Below are positions 1-6,788 of a DNA stretch of 19,682 nt, in pieces (within the stretch, counting starts at the first letter, position 1; each line of letters starts with the position of its first letter). The stretch lies in the NCBI GenBank assembly GCA_946631535.1, contig CAMPAF010000018.1, forward strand, positions 1-19,682, given 5' to 3'. The notes below the pieces were generated by a model. That model searched no databases and was not told the origin of the DNA. It saw only the letters and a program-made list of their open reading frames with translations. The position numbers were made by a program, and so were the translations under genes. Source of the stretch: an uncultured Verrucomicrobiota bacterium (GTDB taxonomy: Bacteria > Verrucomicrobiota > Kiritimatiellia > RFP12 > UBA1067).

Positions 1-80
1 ATAGTTGTTTCCAATCATCAGAAGGCTCGGCGGTGAATTACGCAGATGCGCCCTGACACGCAGAACGTCAATCTACCACA
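1..80. other. Intergenic or end of an upstream gene, unassigned
   Basis: No gene can be assigned here. One plus-strand frame reads open from base 1 to a TGA at 34-36 and could be the last codons of a gene lying to the left, but 11 codons are too few to judge. The segment holds one copy of AATTACGC (36-43), which also occurs upstream of the two lipoprotein genes, but without the CGTATA partner found there. Confidence 0.3.
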
Positions 81-110
81 TTGACAGGCGACACCCGCAT
101 GGGGTATAAT
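81..110 (+). promoter_or_regulatory. Perfect-consensus housekeeping sigma promoter
   Basis: TTGACA lies at 81-86 and TATAAT at 105-110, separated by 18 bp. Both hexamers match the sigma-70 consensus at all six positions. Transcription would start near 116-118, giving a leader of about 23 nt that contains the AAGGAGGA ribosome binding site at 128-135. The gene behind it should be strongly transcribed without needing an activator; that strength is inferred from the consensus match. Confidence 0.88.
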
Positions 111-139
111 GCGCAAACTTCTAACCCAAGGAGGATTTT

Positions 140-2755
140 ATGATACGGATGACGTTGAAAGCTTCCATTGTCGGCGCTGTCGCATTGGCAAGCCTGGCGT
201 GCCATGCGGCTGGGTTGACGTCCGCCAGTTACGTGCAGGGCGGGCTCGTGGTCCAACTCGACGCCATCGACAACACGGGCACGGGCACGTACAACCCCTC
301 GGCCACCGTCTGGTCGGCCGTGAAAGGCGGTGTTTCGGTGACCTTGCAGGGCGGTGCCGCCTGGACGGGGCGCTACCTGGACACCACTCCGACCGGCCAC
401 ACAATCACCGGGATGCCCGAATACAGACGCGACTCGCTCACCATCGAGACCGCGATCAACATCATTTCCAACGGCATGCTCAGCGGACAGACCGATGCCT
501 ATCCGCGCATCTTTGCCCATTACGACAACTGCACCATCCATTTCTCAAAGTCGGGTACCACGGCATCGTTTTACATGAACCAGCACGACAAACGTCCGAG
601 CGTCACGTTCAGAACCGGCACGATTGCGGCATATTCCGGCAGCGAGCGCTACGCCATCGCCGTAGATGGCGTGCAGAAGGACACGTCGACCTACCCGGCG
701 TACACCAACCTCGAAAAGGCCGCCGCCAACTGGAATCTCAACGGCTACAGCGGCTATCTGCACGGACACTACTACGCTTTCCGCTACTATAACCGGATGC
801 TGTCGATGGAGGAGCTCAAGCAGAACGCGACAATAGACAAGCTGCGCTTCTGGAGCTACACCTTCCCCGGCGCGGGCGGCGAGACGGACTGGAGCGCCGT
901 CTCCTGGACCAAGCCCGAGGGGGCCGCCGCCGCCGCGCCGTCCACCGGCACGAATGCATTCGTCCAGATCGCCAACGCGGAAGTGAACGTGTCCGCCGCC
1001 GACAAGGTCGGTCTTGCAGGGCTTTCGCTCGAGGACGGCGCGACGCTCGACATCGCCGACGGCGCCGTGGCCGCCGTGAAGGTCCTCTACGTGGAGGGCG
1101 CCGCCATCCCTCGCGGTCTCTACACGGGATCCGGAACGGGCGCGAACGGCGTTTCCTGGCTCAAGGGGAACGGCATCCTGAAGGTGGCCGGCGTCGGACA
1201 CGACGACTTCCCTTCCATTTTTCTGGAACCAGGGGCGGACGGCTGGTTCCAGTTCGGGACGGCAACGGGAGAGTATGGCAACAAAGCAAGCTATGCCGGC
1301 TCGACGAAGGAATATTTCATCGGTGAATACGTTGACTGGAACAAATACTGCTTCCCTGTCGGAGGCAACAACAAGCTGCGCCTTGTCGGCTATTCGCTCA
1401 TCAACGCAATTCCAGCCAACACCTTCTCGACCGTAGACATCTCACAGGCGACCATCGTGCAGCTCTATGAATCGCAGATGTTCAAGGATGGCTCAGAGGC
1501 GGCCATTCCCAACCATGTCATTTTGCGCTACCAGCCGGGGAGATGGGAATACGACGAAGCGACCGGACGTTACTATCGAATGGATAACAACAGCAATCCG
1601 TATGTCGGCGACATCCACCTGTTGGGTACAGAAGCAGTCCTTCGCGTATCATCGGACAACGGACTCAAGAGCGAGCATTTCACCGGACTTTTCCACGGCA
1701 ACGGCAAGCTGATATTCGCCGCGTGGGGAAACATTGCGCGTTTTTCTGGGGGATTTGCGCTCAACAACTATATCAGCAGTTTTCCCCAGGGATCGTTCGT
1801 GTGGATCGACACCACGTCGGTGACGAGTCGCCTTGAGGGGATCACCTTCGCGAAAAGCACCACCGAATACGCGAGCAACCCGAATTCCGGCTATCGCGTG
1901 AGCGGGCTGTACTTCGGAAAGGACCGGAGCGCCGAGACGGCAGACCACGAACTGTACCTGAAATTTCTCAATGGAATGGCGCGGACGGAAACCAGCACGA
2001 CGACCGGCATTCGCATTCGCGGAGGCTCCGTACTTGGAGTCTGGGGAGGCAACACGGTCCATGCCGGATACGTGAGCGCAGACGGCTCACTCCATGTCCT
2101 CGCCCAACCGCAGGATCTTAAACCGTCCACTGTCAATAACTGGCAGTTCAATGCCGTCGGCGCGGGAATCGGAAACTTCGTTGTGGATGAAATGCGCGCC
2201 AACAGCAAACTCTGCCTTTCCTCGAATGTGAACGTCAAGGTCGGCAGCGTCTTGGCCAACGTGTGCTTCGATTACACGTTTGTCACGAACGGAACGAACA
2301 TTTCAACGCTCGACATCACGAATTCATGCGTCGCTACGGCTACGGTGACTGCAAACGCCATTGTTTCGCTCCCGGCACGCCTATCCGGATTCGCTGGCAC
2401 CGTTTCGCTGGTTGAGACGGGAACGAAGAGCTACACGATGCCGATCGACATGACGCAGGGAACGAACGTCCTGTACAACACGGTGGGATGCATCGGCTCG
2501 GGCGCGCTCGCGAGTGCGCCGGCTTCCGGCACGATCAACGCCACGTTCCCGACGGACGTCCCGCTCGTCAAGGGCGAGTACGCGCTCGCGCGGTTCACGT
2601 CCGGCGGCGAGGCCCTCGCCAACTGGACCGTGACGCTCAACGGTCTGCCTCAGCAAGAACAGCAAGTCGGCAAGTTTAAGGTCTCAGTGGTCAAGGACGC
2701 GACAGGCCTGTGGCTCAAGGTGGCACGTTCAGGTTTGACCGTCATCTTTAGATAA
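140..2755 (+). CDS. Large secreted LamG-like surface protein
   Basis: This 871-aa protein begins with a clear signal peptide (basic MIRMTLK, hydrophobic core to about residue 22, cleavage near CHA-AG), so it is exported. Residues about 30-235 look like a concanavalin/LamG-type jelly roll, including the end block with HYYAFRYYNRMLSMEELKQN near 207-226. The rest is rich in Gly, Ser, Thr and Asn, in short beta-strand patterns like autotransporter passengers or large PVC surface proteins. I see no barrel domain, LPxTG or PEP-CTERM; the last residues are GLTVIFR. A carbohydrate-binding or adhesive surface role is likely from the LamG region, but no catalytic motif is visible. The start is set by AAGGAGGA at 128-135, four bases before ATG, with a perfect promoter upstream. 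The gene stands alone on its transcript. Confidence 0.88.
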   Translation: MIRMTLKASIVGAVALASLACHAAGLTSASYVQGGLVVQLDAIDNTGTGTYNPSATVWSAVKGGVSVTLQGGAAWTGRYLDTTPTGHTITGMPEYRRDSLTIETAINIISNGMLSGQTDAYPRIFAHYDNCTIHFSKSGTTASFYMNQHDKRPSVTFRTGTIAAYSGSERYAIAVDGVQKDTSTYPAYTNLEKAAANWNLNGYSGYLHGHYYAFRYYNRMLSMEELKQNATIDKLRFWSYTFPGAGGETDWSAVSWTKPEGAAAAAPSTGTNAFVQIANAEVNVSAADKVGLAGLSLEDGATLDIADGAVAAVKVLYVEGAAIPRGLYTGSGTGANGVSWLKGNGILKVAGVGHDDFPSIFLEPGADGWFQFGTATGEYGNKASYAGSTKEYFIGEYVDWNKYCFPVGGNNKLRLVGYSLINAIPANTFSTVDISQATIVQLYESQMFKDGSEAAIPNHVILRYQPGRWEYDEATGRYYRMDNNSNPYVGDIHLLGTEAVLRVSSDNGLKSEHFTGLFHGNGKLIFAAWGNIARFSGGFALNNYISSFPQGSFVWIDTTSVTSRLEGITFAKSTTEYASNPNSGYRVSGLYFGKDRSAETADHELYLKFLNGMARTETSTTTGIRIRGGSVLGVWGGNTVHAGYVSADGSLHVLAQPQDLKPSTVNNWQFNAVGAGIGNFVVDEMRANSKLCLSSNVNVKVGSVLANVCFDYTFVTNGTNISTLDITNSCVATATVTANAIVSLPARLSGFAGTVSLVETGTKSYTMPIDMTQGTNVLYNTVGCIGSGALASAPASGTINATFPTDVPLVKGEYALARFTSGGEALANWTVTLNGLPQQEQQVGKFKVSVVKDATGLWLKVARSGLTVIFR

Positions 2756-2826
2756 CGCATTCTTCAAATACGAAAGCCGCCTGCGCTGCGCACGAGAATG
2801 TAAATGAGGATAAGTTTCGTTGAAAA
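2756..2826. other. Spacer after the LamG-like gene
   Basis: There is no gene and no convincing intrinsic terminator (no GC stem followed by a T-run) between the stop codon and the palindromic element that starts at 2827. Read-through from the strong upstream promoter into the next genes is therefore possible. Confidence 0.5.
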
Positions 2827-2836
2827 GGAAACAACC

Positions 2837-2971
2837 ATGACAACTGATAAAAACAACTTTTGCCATCCGGGCGCAACCGCGCCCGGTTTCAAGAGCGCCG
2901 CGCGGTTGCGCGGCGAGAAAGAAGATGTTGTTTTTACAGGTTGTTTCTGTTGTTTCCAAAAGAACTTATAG
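2837..2971 (+). CDS. Possible 44-aa small ORF inside the palindrome
   Basis: ATG at 2837 opens 44 codons ending in TAG at 2969-2971. A plausible ribosome binding site, AAAAGGAAA at 2823-2831, lies about five bases upstream. The peptide begins MTTDKNNF, has a middle rich in Gly, Ala and Arg, and ends with a cysteine cluster VVFTGCFCCF. It has no signal peptide and matches no family I recognise. It ends 15 bases before the ATG of the esterase/glycosidase gene, so it could be a leader peptide translated ahead of that gene. The alternative is that the frame is open by chance within a repeat: the opposite strand also reads open in the mirrored phase. The sequence alone does not decide between these. 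Confidence 0.35.
   Translation: MTTDKNNFCHPGATAPGFKSAARLRGEKEDVVFTGCFCCFQKNL
2867..2886 (+). other. RNA hairpin 1, loop AACC
   Basis: CCGGGCGC (2867-2874) pairs perfectly with GCGCCCGG (2879-2886) around the four-base loop AACC. The eight-pair stem is almost all G-C, so it should be very stable in RNA or single-stranded DNA. Only TTT follows it, so it is not a standard terminator. Its loop is complementary to the loop of the next hairpin. Confidence 0.8.
2896..2915 (+). other. RNA hairpin 2, loop GGTT
   Basis: CGCCGCGC (2896-2903) pairs perfectly with GCGCGGCG (2908-2915) around the loop GGTT. It lies 9 bases after hairpin 1. Its loop and inner stem are the exact complement of the core of hairpin 1, so the two can form kissing loops or switch to one 12-bp long-range helix. 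Confidence 0.8.
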
Positions 2972-2986
2972 GTAAGGAAATAATCC

Positions 2987-5869
2987 ATGGCACTGTCATC
3001 ATTAGGTTGGAAATTGGCGGTTGCCGCGCTTGCGGCGGCGGTTGCGTTGGGTGCGGCGGCGGACGCGCAGCCCCCCGTGAAAGTCCTGTATCTCGGCCAC
3101 TCCATGACGCGGCACGGTCCCGCGCCGAAGATCGGCTGGACGAACGACTGGGGCATGGCCGCGAGCGCGCGCAAGAAGGACTACGCCCATCTGGTCGCGC
3201 GTGGCATCGAGGCGAAGACCGGACGCAAGACCGAAATCCGCCTCCGCAACATCGCGTCGTTCGAGCGCAACCTCGCCGGCTTCGACATGGCCGGACAGTT
3301 CGCGGAGGACCGCGCGTGGGGCGCGGACTACACGGTGATCTTCATCGGCGAGAACTGCTCCGTGCCGAAGACGGACGAGGAGAATACGCTCTTCAGGACG
3401 AAGATGCAGGAACTCTACCGGATGTTCAAGCCGAAGAACGGAGGCGACCTGGTCGTCTGCAGCGTTTTCTCGCCCAGCATGGTCAAGGCGCAGCTGCAGC
3501 GCGAGGCGGCGGCTGAAGCCGGCGTGAAATACGTCAAGCTCTGGGACCTCGGCGTTTCCAAGGAATGCAAGGCCATCGGACAGTTCTGGCATGCGGGCGT
3601 GGCGGGGCATCCGGGCGACAAGGGCATGGCCCTCATAGCCGAACGCATCCTTGACGCCTTCTTCCCGCCGCCCGCCCTTCCACTCGCCTGGCGCGGCAAA
3701 CGGCTCGCCGACTGGTGGAAGAACGAAGACATCGCCGAGATGCACGTGGAGGGCAACTCGCTCAAGGGCCTTGTCACGGGACGCGACGCGCAGCTCCACG
3801 TCAAGCTCGCGCAGCCTCTTGAACCGAGAGGCAACCGCTTCTTCACGTTCCGCATGAAGGCGCCGCGCGGCGGGAACTGCCAGCTGTTCTGGATCCACCG
3901 CGGGGCCAAAGGGCCGTCCGAGACGTTCCAGAAGACTTTTCCGATCGTCGGGGACGGCACGTGGCACGACTACAAGATTCGTCCGGGATGGTGCGGTCCC
4001 GAGAAGATTGCCGTGCTCCGGTTCGACTTCCCGAGCTCCTTCCTCGGCGGGACGCCCTTCGAGCTCGCGGACATCGCGGTGGTCGAGGAAGGCGACGAGG
4101 TCGATTTCCTCGCGCAGGACGCCTGCGGCGTCGCGTTCTCCCTGAAGGCGCCGCCGGGAATCAACTACTACGCGCTCGAATGGAGCGGCAGCGAGACGGC
4201 TACGGGCGAGTTCCATTTCTCGACGCCGCCCGACGGCCAGGAGCATGCGTACTGGTTCGACCTCGGCTCCGCCACGATGCTCAAAGGCCCCGCGCGCGGC
4301 AAGAAGAGCTGGACGGGGCGGATCATGAACTTCACCGTGCGCCAGCCGTTTGCCGACCGCGAACTCACGGTCAAGAACCTCAGGTTCCTCAAGGAACGTC
4401 CGTCGCTGCCGCCCGATCCCGTCATCACGAGCGCGATACCGTCCGAGGCGGTTCCCCGCGCGGGTCGTCCATTCGTGTTGGAGGCCGTGGTGCGCAACTT
4501 CGGCACGTTGCCGGCCGAACATCTCCGCTTCTCCTTCGACGGGCTTCCAGACGGCGTGAAGCCGCTGGATGCGGATGCGCTCGCGCCCGCCGAATCATTG
4601 CCGGGATCGAACGGCGCGGAATCGCTGAACCACGACTGCGGCCCGCAGCTTCCGCACGAGCGCGTGTTCAAGTTCCGGCTGGGCGACCTCGGCGCGGGGC
4701 GGCACGTGTTCGGGCTGTCCGTCTCGGCCGACGGCGTCGCGCCGCGCCGCATCAAGGTGGTGGCCGACGTCAAGCCGTCGCTGAACCTCCCCCGCCTCGG
4801 CTATCCGCCGGAGCCGAAGCCGGTCGACACCGCGCCCTACACGATAGGCGCGCTGATGTTCCCCGGATGGGTGAACCACAAGTGGCATGCGGTGTGGAGC
4901 CACGACCACGCGCGCAAACCCGTCCTCGGCTGGTACGACGAGGAGTCGCCCGAGACGGTGGACTGGCAGATCAAGTACCTCGTCGAGAACGGCATCTCGT
5001 TCGTCTCGGTGTGCTGGTACTGGCGCGACGGCGTCCCCGCGCGGAACCACTGGATGAAGGCCTTCCGCAAGGCGCGCTACCGCAAGTTCCTGAAGTGGCA
5101 CGTGATGTGGGACAACGGCTACAACTCGCTCGCGGACCAGGAGAAGCTGGCGCACTACTGGTGCACGAACTGCTTCGACGACGTCCAGTACCACCGGATC
5201 GACGGCAAGCCCGTGGTGGCGATCTGCGGGCCGGCCGGCATGGAGCAGCGCACAAGGAACGAGGGCGGGGCGAAGCGGCTCCTGGAGCGGACGCGGGAGA
5301 TCGCGCGTTCGTACGGTTTCCCCGGCGTGTACTTCGTGGCCATGCGCGGCATGGGGATGGATTACGAGGACCCGGCGTTTCTCAAGCAGTTCGCCGACTA
5401 CGGCTTCGACGTCACGACCGTTTACGGTTTCCGTGGCGGCATCCCCGGAAGCGCGGAGTTCGACTCGCGCCAGCGCACGTTCAAGAACCTGGCCGACATG
5501 TCGCCCCCGCACTGGCGCGCGCTCCTGAAGAACGGCACGCTCCCCTTCTGGCCGTCCATCTCGACGGGCTACGACGACCGCCCCTGGCGCGGCGAGCGCG
5601 TCCTGGAGATCCGCGGGTACAACGTGGACGACTTCGCGCGGATCTGCCGCGAGGCGCGGAAGTTCGGGGACGAGTCGGGCGTGCGGACGTTCCTGCTGGG
5701 TCCGCTCGACGAATGGGGCGAGGGATCGCTCGGCTATCCGAACCACGCGCAGGGCTTCGGCATCCTGGAGTCGGTGCGCGAAGCGTTCGGCCGCAAGCCG
5801 ACGCAAGGCTGGCCGGTCAACTATGCCCCCGAGGACGTCGGACTGCGCTGCCCCCAGCGCATCGAATAG
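2987..5869 (+). CDS. Secreted SGNH-type esterase fused to WbsX/GH99-like domain
   Basis: This 960-aa protein has an Ala-rich signal peptide (about residues 1-27, cleavage near ADA-QPP). Residues about 30-226 resemble an SGNH/GDSL hydrolase: LGHSMT with Ser39 (GHS instead of GDS), GEN at 121-123, and HPGDKG with His208. The Asp three residues before that His, usual in the DxxH block, is Val here. Residues about 230-470 look like beta-rich carbohydrate-binding modules, and about 475-605 like a CARDB/Ig-type spacer (VRNFG). Residues about 615-950 match the WbsX/GH99-like family: GWYDEESPETVDWQIKYL, WHVMWDN and DEWGEG at 908-913, where Glu909 and Glu912 are candidate catalytic residues. The expected role is removal of acyl groups and cleavage of a mannose-type or related glycan outside the cytoplasm; the substrate is not visible. 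AAGGAAA at 2974-2980 supports the start. Confidence 0.85.
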   Translation: MALSSLGWKLAVAALAAAVALGAAADAQPPVKVLYLGHSMTRHGPAPKIGWTNDWGMAASARKKDYAHLVARGIEAKTGRKTEIRLRNIASFERNLAGFDMAGQFAEDRAWGADYTVIFIGENCSVPKTDEENTLFRTKMQELYRMFKPKNGGDLVVCSVFSPSMVKAQLQREAAAEAGVKYVKLWDLGVSKECKAIGQFWHAGVAGHPGDKGMALIAERILDAFFPPPALPLAWRGKRLADWWKNEDIAEMHVEGNSLKGLVTGRDAQLHVKLAQPLEPRGNRFFTFRMKAPRGGNCQLFWIHRGAKGPSETFQKTFPIVGDGTWHDYKIRPGWCGPEKIAVLRFDFPSSFLGGTPFELADIAVVEEGDEVDFLAQDACGVAFSLKAPPGINYYALEWSGSETATGEFHFSTPPDGQEHAYWFDLGSATMLKGPARGKKSWTGRIMNFTVRQPFADRELTVKNLRFLKERPSLPPDPVITSAIPSEAVPRAGRPFVLEAVVRNFGTLPAEHLRFSFDGLPDGVKPLDADALAPAESLPGSNGAESLNHDCGPQLPHERVFKFRLGDLGAGRHVFGLSVSADGVAPRRIKVVADVKPSLNLPRLGYPPEPKPVDTAPYTIGALMFPGWVNHKWHAVWSHDHARKPVLGWYDEESPETVDWQIKYLVENGISFVSVCWYWRDGVPARNHWMKAFRKARYRKFLKWHVMWDNGYNSLADQEKLAHYWCTNCFDDVQYHRIDGKPVVAICGPAGMEQRTRNEGGAKRLLERTREIARSYGFPGVYFVAMRGMGMDYEDPAFLKQFADYGFDVTTVYGFRGGIPGSAEFDSRQRTFKNLADMSPPHWRALLKNGTLPFWPSISTGYDDRPWRGERVLEIRGYNVDDFARICREARKFGDESGVRTFLLGPLDEWGEGSLGYPNHAQGFGILESVREAFGRKPTQGWPVNYAPEDVGLRCPQRIE

Positions 5870-5882
5870 CCCGCGCCTGATA

Positions 5883-5891
5883 TGGTATACT
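5883..5891 (+). promoter_or_regulatory. Extended -10 promoter of a probable leaderless transcript
   Basis: TGG-TATACT (5883-5891) is an extended -10 element in the 28-base gap after the esterase/glycosidase gene. No good -35 hexamer lies at the right distance. Exactly six bases separate TATACT from the ATG at 5898, so transcription would begin at or next to the start codon. No Shine-Dalgarno sequence precedes that ATG, which agrees with a leaderless mRNA. Confidence 0.55.
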
Positions 5892-5897
5892 ATCGGC

Positions 5898-6779
5898 ATG
5901 AAAAACAGCACAATCCTTTCACCTCGCATGTTCGCGCCCGCTCTCTGCGTTGCCGCAGTATTCTGTGCATTGGCGATCCGGGCCGCTAATGACGTCCGTA
6001 TCCCGGCCGTCTACACCGTCCCGCATGAACTCGACTGTCTGATCAAGGCCGGCCACATTCAGGGGGCCTGCTGCTCCGAGAAGGCGATCTACCTGTCGCA
6101 CCAGCTCGGCATCCTCAAGGTCGGCTGGGACGGCAAGCTCGTCAAAAGCATCGAGGCGCCGGCCCACCTCGGCGACTCCGCGTACGCGGACGGCAAGATA
6201 TACGGCGCCTTCGTCATTCGGGAAAAAGCGAAGCGCAAGAACGGGAAGCAGGGACTCGTGCGCGTCTGGGACGAAGACCTGAATGTCCTGCGCGAGGCGT
6301 GGTTCGACGAGGCGCTCGACGGCATCGCCGTCATCGGCGACACGGTGTTCGTCGGCGTCGACAAGTGGGGACACAACAAGCACGACGGATGCTGCATCAA
6401 GCGCCTGACGAAAGAGCTGGCCGATCTCGGCAACGTCGACCTCGACCTCGGCTACCAGATACACTACGGCGTGCAGACGATGGCGTCTGACGGCACGGAC
6501 CTCTTCCTCGGCAACTACGGCGGCACGTCGCGCGTGTCAAAAGACCTCATGACAAACACCAAGGTCAAGCTTGCCTGCTCGGAGGGGTTCGACCTCGTGC
6601 CAAAGTCCGTCACCAAATGCGACACGCCCGTGTTCTTCGTGGTCAAGGCCCTCGGCGGGAACATGCAGGGCTGGCGCAAGGACCCGGTGAACAACCCGCC
6701 GCGGATCCGCATCGACTTCCACGCCTACTCGAACGGCGCGTTCAAGGACGTCACGGTACGGAACGACAGCAAGAAGTAG
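5898..6779 (+). CDS. Secreted protein of unknown function, beta-propeller-like
   Basis: The frame is open from 5823, but the ATG at 5898 is preferred. It gives a signal peptide (MKNSTILSPR, hydrophobic to about residue 27, cleavage near IRA-AND) and avoids overlap with the preceding gene. The mature part of about 265 residues has repeated short beta-strand blocks of the type 'ADGKIYGAF', 'IAVIGDTVFVGVDKWG' and 'SDGTDLFLGNYGG', as in WD/PQQ-type propellers, but there are too few obvious repeats to assign a fold class. The pairs ACCSEK and DGCCIK contain adjacent cysteines and may form disulfides or bind metal. It lies 28 bases behind the esterase/glycosidase gene and probably has its own promoter. 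I do not recognise the family; a glycan-related role is suggested only by position. Confidence 0.7.
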   Translation: MKNSTILSPRMFAPALCVAAVFCALAIRAANDVRIPAVYTVPHELDCLIKAGHIQGACCSEKAIYLSHQLGILKVGWDGKLVKSIEAPAHLGDSAYADGKIYGAFVIREKAKRKNGKQGLVRVWDEDLNVLREAWFDEALDGIAVIGDTVFVGVDKWGHNKHDGCCIKRLTKELADLGNVDLDLGYQIHYGVQTMASDGTDLFLGNYGGTSRVSKDLMTNTKVKLACSEGFDLVPKSVTKCDTPVFFVVKALGGNMQGWRKDPVNNPPRIRIDFHAYSNGAFKDVTVRNDSKK

Positions 6780-6788
6780 CGCATTCGC

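Larger units (their letters stand above)
2827..2957. repeat. 131-bp near-palindromic intergenic element
   Basis: The outer 31 bases on the left (2827-2857) match the reverse complement of the outer 31 bases on the right (2927-2957) at 24 of 31 positions, including end blocks GGAAACAAC/GTTGTTTCC and TAAAAACAAC/GTTGTTTTTA. The centre is very GC-rich and contains a perfect 12-bp inverted repeat (GCGCAACCGCGC at 2871-2882, its complement at 2900-2911). The bases flanking both ends are AAAA (2823-2826 and 2958-2961), which could be a target duplication but is too short and simple to trust. The architecture resembles paired REP/BIME or MITE-like elements. No transposase is present in the window. 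Confidence 0.82.

Noticed and set aside
36..43. Third AATTACGC copy as another ECF-type promoter
   Set aside because: The expected CGTATA is absent at the 16-base distance on the minus strand, so it is probably coincidental.
3002..4522. Long minus-strand open frame
   Set aside because: Antisense shadow of the esterase/glycosidase gene, with no recognisable protein features.
3961..5880. 639-codon plus-strand open frame overlapping the esterase/glycosidase gene
   Set aside because: Its Arg/Ala/Pro-rich translation has no motif, while the overlapping frame carries the WbsX/GH99-like signatures.
5823..5897. N-terminal extension of the secreted unknown protein
   Set aside because: It overlaps the preceding gene and has no ribosome site; the signal peptide begins at 5898.
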